A DNA stretch of 64,000 nt from Pseudomonadota bacterium. Its GTDB lineage: Bacteria > Pseudomonadota > Alphaproteobacteria > Rhizobiales > Xanthobacteraceae. The first letter of the stretch is position 1. Each line of letters begins with the position of its first letter. The notes under the pieces are model-generated. The model did not search any database and was not told where the DNA came from. It was given only the letters and a program-made list of their open reading frames with translations. The stretch is taken from the NCBI GenBank assembly GCA_023422775.1, contig JAFAGM010000012.1, forward strand, positions 1 through 64,000. Reading direction: 5' to 3'. Positions 47,407-56,836 of the stretch are shown piece after piece. A program made the position numbers and the translations under genes.

Positions 47407-47420
47407 CTAGCCTGAATTGC

Positions 47421-47504
47421 AGGGTGGGTCAGGCGAAGCCGTAACCCACCACCAGACCATCCACGCGCACGTTGGCGGGTTTCGCTGCGCTAACCCATCC
47501 TACG
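47421..47504. repeat. Dispersed palindromic repeat, family R4
   Basis: AGGGTGGGTCAGGCGAAGCCGTAACCCACC and GGCGGGTTTCGCTGCGCTAACCCATCC form two related hairpin arms. This matches the 'gggtgggcaaagcgaagcg/cgcaccc' class of repeats in Bradyrhizobium. It separates queA from the next region. Confidence 0.75.
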
Positions 47505-47533
47505 AAGCACCGAAGCCTGTCCTGACGACGCGG

Positions 47534-47764
47534 CTATCGTCGGCGTGCCGGTGGCCTGTTCGCCTCCCTCGCGGCGATCAATCGCGACGTGCAACTGTTG
47601 CAGATCAGAGCGCACTCATCCGACACGAGGCCGAGCGCCACGTTCAGTCCGAGCGACATGTCCTGATCCGGCAAAATCTCGATCACGCCGGCACAGCATA
47701 CGCATCTGGGTGCTCTGCCGGCTGTCATCGCGGCGGTGTCGTTGCCGGTGATTTCGAGTTTCAT
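47534..47764 (-). CDS. Small cysteine-rich protein, unknown
   Basis: A 76-residue protein starting M-K-L-E-I-T-G-N-D-T-A. Two cysteine groups are visible: R-C-V-C-C-A-G and C-A-L-I-C-N-S-C-T-S, which could form a zinc site (C-x-C-C...C-x(3)-C-x(2)-C). It lies alone on the minus strand between queA and the aldehyde dehydrogenase gene. The cysteine pattern suggests a real gene; I do not recognise the family. Confidence 0.5.
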   Translation of the reverse strand: MKLEITGNDTAAMTAGRAPRCVCCAGVIEILPDQDMSLGLNVALGLVSDECALICNSCTSRLIAAREANRPPARRR

Positions 47765-47920
47765 CCATCTGCTCCGTCGATGCCGGCCACTTCTCAATAC
47801 GATTGGCGCCACGATCCGCAGGCTCGACCTCAGCCAATCGGCAGCCATCACGGCCATGAGCATTTCGTTCCAGAAGTCCGGCTTTCCTGCTGCCGTCGCA
47901 TTCTCGATCTTCTACACGCC

Positions 47921-47936
47921 ATATTCAACGGAATAT
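47921..47936. promoter_or_regulatory. Perfect palindrome upstream of the aldehyde dehydrogenase gene
   Basis: ATATTC-AACG-GAATAT is a perfect 6-bp inverted repeat with a 4-base spacer, about 204 bases upstream of ATG 48140. It is a candidate operator. The stretch 47765-48139 otherwise shows nothing recognisable. Confidence 0.4.
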
Positions 47937-48139
47937 AGCGTTGACGGCAGGCGCGCTGTGGGCGCAGACTGGGTTTGGCTTCGCTCGGGAGCACGAGAAT
48001 TTGCCGCGAAACCAGGATTGCCGCCACCTGTCATCTGGCACTTCCGGTTCGCCGGGACAGTGCACACACGCGCGTAAATCCACGACATCAAGCCAAAGCC
48101 AGACGCCAAAAGGCGCCCATCACATCAGGGAGAAATGCC

Positions 48140-49660
48140 ATGTACCAGCAGGCTTTAGACAAGGTCTCGAAACAGGTTCTGATCCGTGAGCGCTACGACA
48201 ACTTCATCGGCGGAAAATGGGTCGCGCCGGTCGAAGGCAAGTATTTCGACAATCCGAGCCCGATCACCGGTAAGCGGCTCTGCCAGGTTCCCCGCTCCAC
48301 GGCGCCCGACATCGAGCTCGCGCTGGATGCAGCCCACAAGGCCAGGGACGCCTGGGGCCGCACATCGGTCCAGGAGCGCTCCCGCATCCTGAACAGGATC
48401 GCCGACAAGATCGAAAGCAATCTCGAACTGCTGGCGCTGGTCGAGACGCTCGACAACGGCAAGCCGATCCGGGAGACCACCCATGCCGACATGCCGCTGG
48501 TGGTCGATCACTGGCGTTATTTCGCGTCTGTCGTACGTGCGCAGGAAGGTGGCATCTCCGAGATCGACCACGATACCGTGGCCTATCATTTCCACGAACC
48601 GCTTGGTGTCGTAGGCCAGATCATTCCGTGGAACTTCCCGGTCCTGATGGCGACCTGGAAACTCGCGCCAGCACTTGCGGCCGGCAACTGCGTCGTGCTG
48701 AAGCCTGCGGAGCAGACGCCCCTCGGCATTCTCGTCGTCATGGAATTGATCGCCGATATCCTGCCGCCCGGCGTCATCAATGTCGTCAACGGCTTCGGCA
48801 TCGAGGCCGGCAAGCCGTTGGCACAGAACAAGCGCATCGCCAAGATCGCCTTCACCGGCGAGACGACGACGGGGCGCATGATCATGCAATATGCCTCCGA
48901 CAACATCATCCCTGTCACGCTCGAACTCGGGGGCAAATCGCCGAACATCTTCTTTGCCGACGTGGCGGCGGAGGATGACGATTTCCTGGACAAGGCGCTC
49001 GAAGGTTTTGCCATGTTCGCGCTGAACCAGGGTGAGGTGTGCACCTGTCCCAGCCGCGTGCTGGTGCAGGACACGATCTACGACAAGTTCATGGAAAAGG
49101 CGGTCGCCCGCACCAGGAAGATCAAGCAGGGCCATCCGCTCGATCCGGGCACCATGATCGGCGCCCAGGCCTCGAACGACCAGCTCGAGAAAATTCTGTC
49201 CTATCTCGACATCGGCAAGCAGGAAGGCGCCAAGGTGTTGACCGGTGGCAAGCGCGCCAGGCTGGAAGGCGAACTGGCGGAAGGCTACTACGTCGAGCCC
49301 ACCATCTTCGAGGGCAACAACAAGATGCGCGTCTTCCAGGAGGAGATTTTCGGGCCGGTCGTCTCGGTGACGAAATTCAAGAACGAAGACGACGCGCTGT
49401 CGATTGCCAACGATACGCTGTACGGGCTCGGCGCCGGCGTCTGGACCCGTAACGGCAATCGCGCCTACCGCTTCGGTCGGGCCATCAAGGCCGGCCGGGT
49501 CTGGACCAATTGCTACCACGCTTATCCAGCGCACGCAGCGTTCGGCGGCTACAAGCAGTCAGGCATCGGACGCGAGACCCACAAGATGATGCTCGATCAC
49601 TACCAGCAGACCAAGAACATGCTGGTCAGCTACTCAACAAAAGCGCTCGGCTTCTTCTAG
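48140..49660 (+). CDS. NAD-dependent aldehyde dehydrogenase (ExaC/AcoD type)
   Basis: Oxidises short-chain aldehydes such as acetaldehyde to acids. The Rossmann region, the glutamate motif L-E-L-G-G-K-S-P and the catalytic cysteine in N-Q-G-E-V-C-T-C-P-S-R are visible. At 506 residues, beginning M-Y-Q-Q-A-L-D-K-V-S, it matches the alcohol- and acetoin-linked class that is normally paired with a DUF779 gene, as here (67 bases downstream). A weak ribosome site (GGGAGAA) precedes ATG 48140. The exact substrate is inferred. Confidence 0.94.
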   Translation: MYQQALDKVSKQVLIRERYDNFIGGKWVAPVEGKYFDNPSPITGKRLCQVPRSTAPDIELALDAAHKARDAWGRTSVQERSRILNRIADKIESNLELLALVETLDNGKPIRETTHADMPLVVDHWRYFASVVRAQEGGISEIDHDTVAYHFHEPLGVVGQIIPWNFPVLMATWKLAPALAAGNCVVLKPAEQTPLGILVVMELIADILPPGVINVVNGFGIEAGKPLAQNKRIAKIAFTGETTTGRMIMQYASDNIIPVTLELGGKSPNIFFADVAAEDDDFLDKALEGFAMFALNQGEVCTCPSRVLVQDTIYDKFMEKAVARTRKIKQGHPLDPGTMIGAQASNDQLEKILSYLDIGKQEGAKVLTGGKRARLEGELAEGYYVEPTIFEGNNKMRVFQEEIFGPVVSVTKFKNEDDALSIANDTLYGLGAGVWTRNGNRAYRFGRAIKAGRVWTNCYHAYPAHAAFGGYKQSGIGRETHKMMLDHYQQTKNMLVSYSTKALGFF

Positions 49661-49726
49661 CGCGGGGGTAAAATTGGGCCACAGGCGCGACGCGCGTCTG
49701 TGGTCCGTTCTTTCGGGATGTAAGCG

Positions 49727-50107
49727 ATGGTCAATCGGGTCGAAATCACGGACAAGGCGAGCGAGGTCGTCGAGCGGCTCAAGGCCCAGCATGGTGCGTT
49801 GATGTTTCACCAGTCGGGCGGCTGTTGTGACGGTTCCGCGCCCATGTGCTATCCGGTCGGAGATTTCAGGGTTGGGCCGCAGGACGTGCATCTGGGGAGC
49901 ATTGCGGGGTGCGAGTTCTATATCGGTGCCGCCCAGTTCGAATACTGGCGTCACACGCAGCTCATCATCGATGTGGTGCCTGGTCGCGGTTCCGGATTTT
50001 CCGTCGAGGCCCCGGAGGGTGTCAGGTTCCTGACCCGCAGCCGCGTCTTTACCGACGACGAAGTCGCCGAACTCGAAGCCGCGGGGCCGCCGGCACGCGC
50101 TGCCTGA
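49727..50107 (+). CDS. DUF779 family protein (partner of aldehyde dehydrogenase)
   Basis: A 126-residue protein with the DUF779 signature H-Q-S-G-G-C-C-D-G-S-A-P-M-C-Y-P. The two neighbouring cysteines and the third cysteine in that block and in A-G-C-E-F-Y suggest metal or redox chemistry. The family is almost always found next to acetaldehyde-type dehydrogenases, which is the case here. Catalytic role unknown. Confidence 0.92.
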   Translation: MVNRVEITDKASEVVERLKAQHGALMFHQSGGCCDGSAPMCYPVGDFRVGPQDVHLGSIAGCEFYIGAAQFEYWRHTQLIIDVVPGRGSGFSVEAPEGVRFLTRSRVFTDDEVAELEAAGPPARAA

Positions 50108-50156
50108 CGTCGCTCGCAAGTTTCTTGACCACCTTTTTTTGAATCCCGGGATCGCC

Positions 50157-50498
50157 ATGGCTGAAAGGATATTGCTGTTCTCCTACGGAACATTGCAGAT
50201 GGAAAGCGTGCAGCTTTCGTCGTTCGGCCGGGTTCTCGCGGGAAGCCGCGATGCAATGCCGGGCTTCAAAAAGTCGTTGGTCGAAATAACAGATCCGGAT
50301 GTTCTCGCAACGAGCGGGGAGCGATTTCATCCGATCGTCGTTCCCACGGATGACCCTGGCGAGAAAGTGGATGGAATGGTGTTCGAGATAACCACCGCCG
50401 AACTGGCCGCAGCGGACAGGTATGAGGTCTCCGACTACAAGCGGGTCGAAGTCGTCCTGTGCTCCGGCCTCAAGGCGTGGGTTTACGTCAAGGCCTAG
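50157..50498 (+). CDS. Gamma-glutamylcyclotransferase-like (AIG2-like) protein
   Basis: A 113-residue protein with the family opening L-F-S-Y-G-T-L-Q-M (the Y-G-S/T-L motif binding the glutamyl moiety) and the conserved A-D-R-Y-E-V-S-D-Y-K-R block. I chose ATG 50157 (M-A-E-R-I-L-L-F); an in-frame TTG 18 bases upstream is less likely. Size fits the AIG2-like class. Substrate cannot be inferred. Confidence 0.88.
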   Translation: MAERILLFSYGTLQMESVQLSSFGRVLAGSRDAMPGFKKSLVEITDPDVLATSGERFHPIVVPTDDPGEKVDGMVFEITTAELAAADRYEVSDYKRVEVVLCSGLKAWVYVKA

Positions 50499-50524
50499 TG
50501 CGTCAGGCTGCCGCGTTCGCCATC

Positions 50525-52276
50525 TCAGCCGAAGGTAAAGGCGTAGGCCTGAACGCCCGGATCGAGAAAGCGGATTTCAAATGTACGATCGACGATTGCT
50601 CCCTGCGCGCGTATGAGCTGGTAGAGCCGCTGGGTCGTCACCACGCCGTTGCCTGCGGCATCGGTGTCCATGCCGTGCGAGTCTCCGGGCGCGTTGCCGT
50701 CGATCGTGATCCGAAAGCGGATTGTGCTTCCCTCCATCGAGGGACCGAGCACGAGATGCAGGTCGCGCGCGTGGAAGCGGTAGACGATGCTGCCGTCCAT
50801 TTCGTCAAGTTGCGCACGTTCGCCGCCGATCGTCCATCGGCCGGCCAGCGACCATTCGTTCAGCTTCGGCTCTCCCGTCGAATAGTCATGGCTCTTGTTC
50901 TGCACGACGCCGCCCGGCGAGACGAACCTGTCGATGCGATCGGAGCCGAGGTAGGTTTCGGGTGAATCGACGTCGGCCTTGGCGGAGGCGGCCTCGGCTC
51001 CTGACGCCTTTACGGTGACAATACCGGCAGGCACGTTCCTGTTGCCGGAATCGGCCAGCAGTTTCTGAATGATGCGCTCGGACCCTTCATATTCGCCTTC
51101 GCCATAGTGATGATGGCGGACCTTGCCATTGGCATCGATGAAATAATGCGCCGGCCAGTATTCGTTCTCGAAGGCGCGCCAGATCTTGTATTCATTGTCG
51201 ATCGCGACGGGATAACCGATCTTGAGTGTCGCGACGGCGCTTTTCACGTTGGAGACATTGCGCTCGAACGCGAATTCCGGGGAGTGCACGCCGATCACGA
51301 CCAGCCCGTAGTCGCGGTATTTATCGGCCCATGCGCGCACGTACGGGATCGAACGCAGGCAGTTGATGCAGGAATAGGTCCAGAAATCGACGAGAACGAC
51401 CTTCCCCTTGAGCGCCTCCATGGTGAGAGGAGGGGAATTCAACCACTCCTGCGCGCCGGCAAGTGACGGCGTCAGGTCCTCGACGGGCAAATCCTCCAAC
51501 GGGTGGCCGGAAGGCCGGGCTTGCATCATCGATGGCCCGGCCATGGTCGTCTTGTTTGGTCGAAGCTTGTCCAGGAGGTTCTGCTCCAGCGCCGTCGTGT
51601 TGCCGAGCGAAAGATTGGTGAGGAAGCCGGTATCGAGGCCAAGGGCGATCGCGGCGACGGCCGCAAGCACGGCCGCTCCAAGCCCCCGGCGAATCCATTC
51701 GCCGGCGCCGATCGACCGCTTCATGGCCACAAATACACGTCCGCCAACCGCCAGCGCCAGTGCCAGCGACGTGGCCGCCCCCGCGGCGTAGGCCAGCAGC
51801 AGCAATGTGGTTCGGACGCCCGCACCCTGGAGGGCCGCGCCTGTCAGGATCAATCCGAGAATGGGCCCGGCACAGGGCGCCCAGAGAAAGCCCGTGGCGA
51901 TCCCGAGCGCGAGCGGCGCAAGAATTGACCGCTCTCCTGCCTGCTCGGTGGATTGGGAAATACGCGCCCCTATGGTGACAAGCGGCTGCATCACGCGATC
52001 GGCGAGTGCCGGAAAAATCAGGGTGAGTCCGAAAACCGCAAGCAGGATCAGGGCGGCCAGACGTCCATATTGGTTGGCCGATACGACCCAGCCGCCGGCA
52101 ACGGAAGCAAGGCTTGCGACCACCGCAAACGCCAACGTCATGCCGGCGAGGATCGGCAGGCCATCCCTGAGAAAAGGACGATCGGCGCGCGCCAGCACGA
52201 ACGGGATGACCGGCAGGATGCACGGACTTATGATGGTCAGGATGCCGCCGAGATAGGCCAGAAGAAACAGTGTCAT
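50525..52276 (-). CDS. DipZ-like protein: CcdA-type membrane domain, thioredoxin domain and C-terminal beta domain
   Basis: A 583-residue redox protein. The N-terminus is a CcdA/DsbD-like membrane domain (S-P-C-I-L-P-V-I-P-F, and a second cysteine in W-A-P-C-A-G-P-I-L) that moves electrons across the membrane. A periplasmic thioredoxin domain follows with the active site Y-S-C-I-N-C-L. The last 160 residues are a beta-rich domain as in mycobacterial DipZ. I chose ATG 52276 so that M-T-L-F-L-L-A-Y-L-G-G begins the first helix. It transcribes towards the gamma-glutamylcyclotransferase-like gene. Confidence 0.93.
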   Translation of the reverse strand: MTLFLLAYLGGILTIISPCILPVIPFVLARADRPFLRDGLPILAGMTLAFAVVASLASVAGGWVVSANQYGRLAALILLAVFGLTLIFPALADRVMQPLVTIGARISQSTEQAGERSILAPLALGIATGFLWAPCAGPILGLILTGAALQGAGVRTTLLLLAYAAGAATSLALALAVGGRVFVAMKRSIGAGEWIRRGLGAAVLAAVAAIALGLDTGFLTNLSLGNTTALEQNLLDKLRPNKTTMAGPSMMQARPSGHPLEDLPVEDLTPSLAGAQEWLNSPPLTMEALKGKVVLVDFWTYSCINCLRSIPYVRAWADKYRDYGLVVIGVHSPEFAFERNVSNVKSAVATLKIGYPVAIDNEYKIWRAFENEYWPAHYFIDANGKVRHHHYGEGEYEGSERIIQKLLADSGNRNVPAGIVTVKASGAEAASAKADVDSPETYLGSDRIDRFVSPGGVVQNKSHDYSTGEPKLNEWSLAGRWTIGGERAQLDEMDGSIVYRFHARDLHLVLGPSMEGSTIRFRITIDGNAPGDSHGMDTDAAGNGVVTTQRLYQLIRAQGAIVDRTFEIRFLDPGVQAYAFTFG

Positions 52277-52310
52277 GTGCCGGCCGCCTGGTGTTCGCGT
52301 TCGACCTTGA

Positions 52311-53291
52311 TTACGAGAATCCGGCGACCTTGTGAGGCACGTAAGGCGCCTCCAGCATCTTGATCTCGTCACCGGTCAGATTCAACGACAGGGCCGCGAC
52401 CGCATCGCTCAGGTGCTCCGCCTTCGAGGCCCCGACGATGGGCGAGGTCACGCCCTTCTTCTGCAGCACCCACGCCAGCGCAACCTGCGCCCGCGGCACG
52501 CCGCGCGCGGCGGCGACCTTGCCGACAGATTCGACGACGAGCCGGTCGGAGTCCGGAAAATCATTGTAGAGGGTCTTGCCGAATTCGTCGGTCTCAAGGC
52601 GGCTGCTGCTCTCGTTCCAGCCGCGGGTCAGCTTGCCGCGCGCCAGGGGGCTCCAGGGCATCACGGCAATGCCCTGGTCGAGGCAGAAGGGCAGCATTTC
52701 CCGCTCTTCCTCGCGATTGATGAGGTTGATGTGGTCCTGCATGCTGACGAACTCGGTCCAGCCGTGCATGCGCGAAGTATAGATCGCCTTGGCGAACTGC
52801 CAGGCGTACATGCTGGAGCCGCCGATATAGCGCGCCTTGCCGGCCTTCACCACGTCATGAAGCGCTTCCATCGTTTCCTCGATCGGAACCTTCGGGTCCC
52901 AGCGGTGGATCTGATAGAGGTCGACGAAGTCGGTGCCGAGGCGCTTCAGGCTGGCGTCGATCTCGGCGAGGATCGCCTTGCGTGACAATCCGGCGCCGTT
53001 CGGTCCGGGCCGCATCCGGCCGTTGACCTTGGTGGCGAGCACGACGTCGTCGCGCTTCACGAAATCCTTCAGCGCGCGGCCGACGATTTCCTCCGACGTG
53101 CCGTCGGAATAGACATTGGCGGTATCGAAAAAGTTGATGCCGAGGTCGAGCGCTTTTTTGATCAGCGGCCGACTCGCATCTTCGTCGAGCGTCCAGGGAT
53201 GCGGACCGCGACCGGGGATGCCGTAGGTCATGCAGCCGATGCAGAGCCGTGAGACACCGAGGCCGGTCTTGCCGAATTTCACGTAATCCAT
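52311..53291 (-). CDS. Aldo/keto reductase
   Basis: NADPH-dependent oxidoreductase of the AKR superfamily, 326 residues. The opening M-D-Y-V-K-F-G-K-T-G-L-G-V-S-R-L, the catalytic tyrosine in F-D-T-A-N-V-Y-S-D-G and the lysine in A-T-K-V-N all match. The C-terminal N-A-D-P site I-V-G-A-S-K-A-E-H-L is present. It lies between the DipZ-like gene and the M24 peptidase gene on the same strand. Substrate unknown. Confidence 0.94.
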   Translation of the reverse strand: MDYVKFGKTGLGVSRLCIGCMTYGIPGRGPHPWTLDEDASRPLIKKALDLGINFFDTANVYSDGTSEEIVGRALKDFVKRDDVVLATKVNGRMRPGPNGAGLSRKAILAEIDASLKRLGTDFVDLYQIHRWDPKVPIEETMEALHDVVKAGKARYIGGSSMYAWQFAKAIYTSRMHGWTEFVSMQDHINLINREEEREMLPFCLDQGIAVMPWSPLARGKLTRGWNESSSRLETDEFGKTLYNDFPDSDRLVVESVGKVAAARGVPRAQVALAWVLQKKGVTSPIVGASKAEHLSDAVAALSLNLTGDEIKMLEAPYVPHKVAGFS

Positions 53292-53342
53292 TTCACATCC
53301 CGTTTGATCGTTGCGTTGAGATTGGTTTGGACCGCCGGCCGA

Positions 53343-54032
53343 TTACAGCAGGCGTTCATAGAACCCGCCGTACAGACCGTTGGGCTCAACGAGGTGAATT
53401 TCCAGAATCCAGTGCCGTTTGCGGCCGAGTTCGTCAGGATCGCGCATCCGTTTCGGGTTTCCGGGATAGATGCGATTGAGGTTCTTGTCGCCCGGGATAT
53501 GTGCATGAGCGAACTCGCTGACGAGATGCCCTGCGATAACGCCACCAAAAGTCCATCCCGCTTCCGCAGCCGCCTTTTGCGCAAACGCATAGAGTTCGGC
53601 ACCAGTTATATCCGGCGTCGCCTGATAATGCGCCTGCACCCGGTCGAAGACAACCGGCAGCGCCTCGACCAACGGTCTTCCGGGGTGGTTGCCCAGGACA
53701 TAGGTGCGGCCGAGGTCGGCTTCCCAGTCCTCGAAAACCGGTCCCAAATCGACATAGACGATGTCGTCCGTCCCGATGCTGCGAACGGGAGGGTTATCGG
53801 CGGCAAGCGTCAACGTGTTCGGGCCGGCCCGCACGATCCGCTTGTGCCAGTGCTTCTCGACGCCGAATTGTTGCAACGCGATCGCGTAGATGTCCTGTTC
53901 GACGTCCCGTTCGGTTCGGCCTGCGCTGACGAGCCCGCGCTTCTCGATTTCATCGAAGAGCGTCTCCGCGCGCTTCTCGGCGGCGATCAGCGCCGCACGG
54001 CGGTCCGACGACATTGCCTGTTTTTGCTTCAA
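53343..54032 (-). CDS. M24 family metallopeptidase (Xaa-Pro peptidase-like)
   Basis: A 229-residue pita-bread-fold enzyme. Metal ligands are visible: Asp in Y-V-D-L-G-P, Asp in W-E-A-D-L-G-R-T-Y, His in A-G-H-L-V-S-E-F-A-H, and Glu in L-E-I-H-L-V-E-P. It is short for an aminopeptidase P and lacks the N-terminal domain, as in a small subset of the family. Start could be 54032 (M-K-Q-K-Q-A-M) or 54014. It may act on small peptides or as an amidinohydrolase-like enzyme. Confidence 0.9.
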   Translation of the reverse strand: MKQKQAMSSDRRAALIAAEKRAETLFDEIEKRGLVSAGRTERDVEQDIYAIALQQFGVEKHWHKRIVRAGPNTLTLAADNPPVRSIGTDDIVYVDLGPVFEDWEADLGRTYVLGNHPGRPLVEALPVVFDRVQAHYQATPDITGAELYAFAQKAAAEAGWTFGGVIAGHLVSEFAHAHIPGDKNLNRIYPGNPKRMRDPDELGRKRHWILEIHLVEPNGLYGGFYERLL

Positions 54033-54291
54033 ATCAAGAGCTCCAGGACTGCATGGATTCGATGCCGGCCCAATGATAGCCGGTATGCGCCAGTGCGACG
54101 TCAGGCATTCGCAAAGAGCCCGCGGGCTGATTGACTCATGCCTGTGAATGAAGCCTTATATCCAAACAAATATATCGCGACAAATGCGAAATCTTCGCGA
54201 TTGACCGGCCGATTGTTGCTCGCGAGGATTTGAGCGGATCGACCTCCCGCAAGAGATGCCGGGATTGACAGCCTTTGAAGAGAGCACCCTC

Positions 54292-55716
54292 ATGACCTAT
54301 CCTGAACTTGAACTCTACATCGACGGTCGCTGGAAGCGGGCGGACGGCCAGGCCGTTCTCAATCCGGCCGACGAGACGGTGCTCGGGACGGTGCCGACGG
54401 CCACGATTGCCGATCTCGATGACGCGATTGCCGCCGCCGAACGGGGGTTCAAGGTCTGGCGCAAGACCGCGCCGGCCAGGCGGACGCAGATCATCCTGAA
54501 GGCGGCCAGCCTCATTCGCGAACGCGTGAGCGAGATGGCGGTTGCCATGACGATGGAGCAGGGCAAGCCGATCGAGCAGGCCCGTCTCGAAATCCTGCGC
54601 GGCTGCGACATCATCGAATGGGACGCCACCGAGGGCTTGCGGATGTACGGCCGCGTTATCCCGAGCGAAGACGGGATGCGCCACACCGTGCTGCGGCAGC
54701 CGATCGGCCCGGTCGCGGCATTCTCGCCCTGGAATTTTCCGATGAGCTCACCGGGTCGGAAGGTTGCCGGCGCGCTATCGTCGGGCTGCTCCATCATCCT
54801 CAAGGCTTCGGAAGAAACGCCCGCCGGCGCGGTGCAGCTGGTTCGCGCCTTTCATGACGCCGGCCTGCCGCCCGGCGTGTTGAACCTGGTGTTCGGCAAC
54901 CCCGCGGAGATTTCCAGCCACCTCATTCCGCAATCGTCGATCCGCCTGGTCACCTTCACGGGGTCGATCCCGGTCGGAAAGTCGCTGGCCGAAATGGCAG
55001 GCCGCTACATGAAGCCGGCGATCATGGAGCTGGGCGGGCATGCGCCCGTGATCGTCTGCGACGACGTCGACCCCGTCGCGACCGCTGCGACGTCGGTGAC
55101 GGGAAAATCGCGCAATGCCGGTCAGGTCTGCGTGGCCCCGACGCGGTTCTTCGTCCAGGAATCCATTTACAGGCGTTTTGCCGATACGTTTGCGGAGAGG
55201 GCCACGCAGCTCAAGGTCGGAAATGGGCTGGACCCTTCGACCCAACTTGGGCCTCTCGCCAATTCGCGCCGGATCGACGCCATGGAGGCATTCGTTGCCG
55301 ATGCCAAGTCAAAAGGCGCCAAGGTGCTCGCGGGCGGCCAGCGCATCGGCAACAGCGGCTACTTCTTTCCCCTGACTGTGCTCGCCGACGTGCCCGACGA
55401 TGCCCGCGTCATGCGTGATGAGCCGTTCGGTCCGCTGGCGCTGGTCAATCCGGTGCGTGATCTCGACGAGGCAATCGAGAAGGCCAATTCGTTGCCCTAT
55501 GGGCTTGCGGCCTATGCCTTCACGCGCTCGGCGCAAAATGCCGACCGGCTCGCCACCGAGGTCGAAGTCGGCAATCTCTCGATCAATCACTTTGTGGCGT
55601 CGGTGGCCGAGACGCCCTTCGGCGGGGTCAAGGAAAGCGGCTACGGCCGTGAGGGCGGCACCGAAGGCCTGCAGTGCTATACGGTCACCAAGAACGTGTC
55701 GCACAGGATGATTTAG
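54292..55716 (+). CDS. NAD-dependent succinate-semialdehyde dehydrogenase family protein
   Basis: Aldehyde dehydrogenase of 474 residues. The glutamate motif M-E-L-G-G-H-A-P and catalytic Cys in N-A-G-Q-V-C-V-A-P-T-R are visible; E-S-G-Y-G-R-E-G-G is the C-terminal motif. S-P-W-N-F-P-M and the overall pattern place it with succinate-semialdehyde or related dehydrogenases. I chose ATG 54292 (M-T-Y-P-E-L-E-L). No GABA genes are adjacent. A 12-bp hairpin follows the stop and ends it before the convergent asd. Confidence 0.93.
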   Translation: MTYPELELYIDGRWKRADGQAVLNPADETVLGTVPTATIADLDDAIAAAERGFKVWRKTAPARRTQIILKAASLIRERVSEMAVAMTMEQGKPIEQARLEILRGCDIIEWDATEGLRMYGRVIPSEDGMRHTVLRQPIGPVAAFSPWNFPMSSPGRKVAGALSSGCSIILKASEETPAGAVQLVRAFHDAGLPPGVLNLVFGNPAEISSHLIPQSSIRLVTFTGSIPVGKSLAEMAGRYMKPAIMELGGHAPVIVCDDVDPVATAATSVTGKSRNAGQVCVAPTRFFVQESIYRRFADTFAERATQLKVGNGLDPSTQLGPLANSRRIDAMEAFVADAKSKGAKVLAGGQRIGNSGYFFPLTVLADVPDDARVMRDEPFGPLALVNPVRDLDEAIEKANSLPYGLAAYAFTRSAQNADRLATEVEVGNLSINHFVASVAETPFGGVKESGYGREGGTEGLQCYTVTKNVSHRMI

Positions 55717-55735
55717 CGCGCGGTGGATGTGTTGA

Positions 55736-55763
55736 GGGGCCCGGCGCAATCGCGCCGGGCCCC
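55736..55763. terminator. Bidirectional terminator between the aldehyde dehydrogenase and asd genes
   Basis: A perfect 12-bp stem GGGGCCCGGCGC-AATC-GCGCCGGGCCCC, just between the two convergent stops. It has no long T run, so on the + strand it may be a weak or Rho-assisted terminator. Confidence 0.75.
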
Positions 55764-55776
55764 TTGCAGCGTCAGC

Positions 55777-56802
55777 TCACGCCATGACCCGCTGCGGTAG
55801 CAGTTCGGCGATCTGGATCGCGTTCAGCGCGGCGCCCTTCAGGAGCTGGTCCGCCGATACGAACATCGAGATCGAGCGGCCTGAGGGATCGCTGAGGTCC
55901 TTGCGGATGCGGCCGACCAGAACATCGTCCTGGCCTGACGCATCGATCGGCATCGGGAAATAGTTCCTCGCGCGGTCGTCGACGATCTTCACGCCGGGCG
56001 CCTTCGACAGGATGGCGCGCACCTCGTCCTCGGTGATCGGCTTCTCGCATTCGAAGGTGATCGCTTCGCAATGGGCGCGCAGCACCGGCACGCGCACGCA
56101 GGTGACGCCGATGGCGATCTCTTCGTCCTCGAAGATCTTGCGCGTCTCCTTGATGACCTTGGTTTCTTCGTCGTTGTAGCCGGTCTCGGGATCAATCGCC
56201 GTGTTGTGGCTGAAGACGTTGAAGGCGTAGGGCAGCGGGATCACCTTGGGCGTGAACGGCCGGCCGTCGAGATAGGCGCGGGTCGATTCCACCAGTTCCT
56301 CCATGGCGGCTGCGCCGGCGCCGCTTGCCGCCTGGTAGGTCGAGACGATCATGCGCTTGATGCGGCTCTGCCGGTGGATCGGCCACAGCGGCACCAGCGC
56401 TGTTATCGCCGAGCAGTTCGGATTGGCGATGACGCCCTTGTGGTCGCGGATGCGGCCGGCGTTGATCTCCGGGATCACCAGCGGTACGTTCGGGTCCATC
56501 CGGAATGCCGAGGAATTGTCGACGACGACGGCGCCGGCCCTCACCGCTGAGGGCGCGAACTTGCGGGAGATGCCGCCACCGGCCGAGAACAGCGCGATGT
56601 CGACGCCTTCGAACGACCGCTCGGTGAGCTCCTCGATCGCGATCTTCTGGCCGCGGAAGTCGATGGTCCTGCCGGCCGACCGGGCGCTCGCCAGCGCCTT
56701 CAGCTTGCGGACGGGGAAGTTGCGCTTGTCCATGGTGGCTATGAATTCGGCACCCACGGCGCCGGTCACGCCGACGATGGCAACAACGGGTTGGTAGCTC
56801 AC
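55777..56802 (-). CDS. asd: Aspartate-semialdehyde dehydrogenase
   Basis: Reduces aspartyl phosphate to aspartate semialdehyde, the branch point to lysine/diaminopimelate, threonine and methionine. The NADP loop I-V-G-V-T-G-A-V-G-A-E-F and catalytic cysteine in N-P-N-C-S-A-I are visible; the 341-residue length is normal. I chose GTG 56802 (M-S-Y-Q-P-V-V-A), with AGAGGAC upstream. A terminator, a 23-residue Thr/Lys-rich leader peptide and a promoter lie immediately upstream; they point to transcription attenuation by threonine and lysine. Confidence 0.96.
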   Translation of the reverse strand: MSYQPVVAIVGVTGAVGAEFIATMDKRNFPVRKLKALASARSAGRTIDFRGQKIAIEELTERSFEGVDIALFSAGGGISRKFAPSAVRAGAVVVDNSSAFRMDPNVPLVIPEINAGRIRDHKGVIANPNCSAITALVPLWPIHRQSRIKRMIVSTYQAASGAGAAAMEELVESTRAYLDGRPFTPKVIPLPYAFNVFSHNTAIDPETGYNDEETKVIKETRKIFEDEEIAIGVTCVRVPVLRAHCEAITFECEKPITEDEVRAILSKAPGVKIVDDRARNYFPMPIDASGQDDVLVGRIRKDLSDPSGRSISMFVSADQLLKGAALNAIQIAELLPQRVMA

Positions 56803-56836
56803 GGGTCTGTCCTCTTGGTTGAAAGCTGCAGGCAAT

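Noticed and set aside
48040..48062. Possible sigma-54 promoter (TGGCAC followed by TTCGC) before the aldehyde dehydrogenase
   Set aside because: The spacing between the GG and GC elements is 12 bases instead of the required 10, so it does not fit the -24/-12 consensus.
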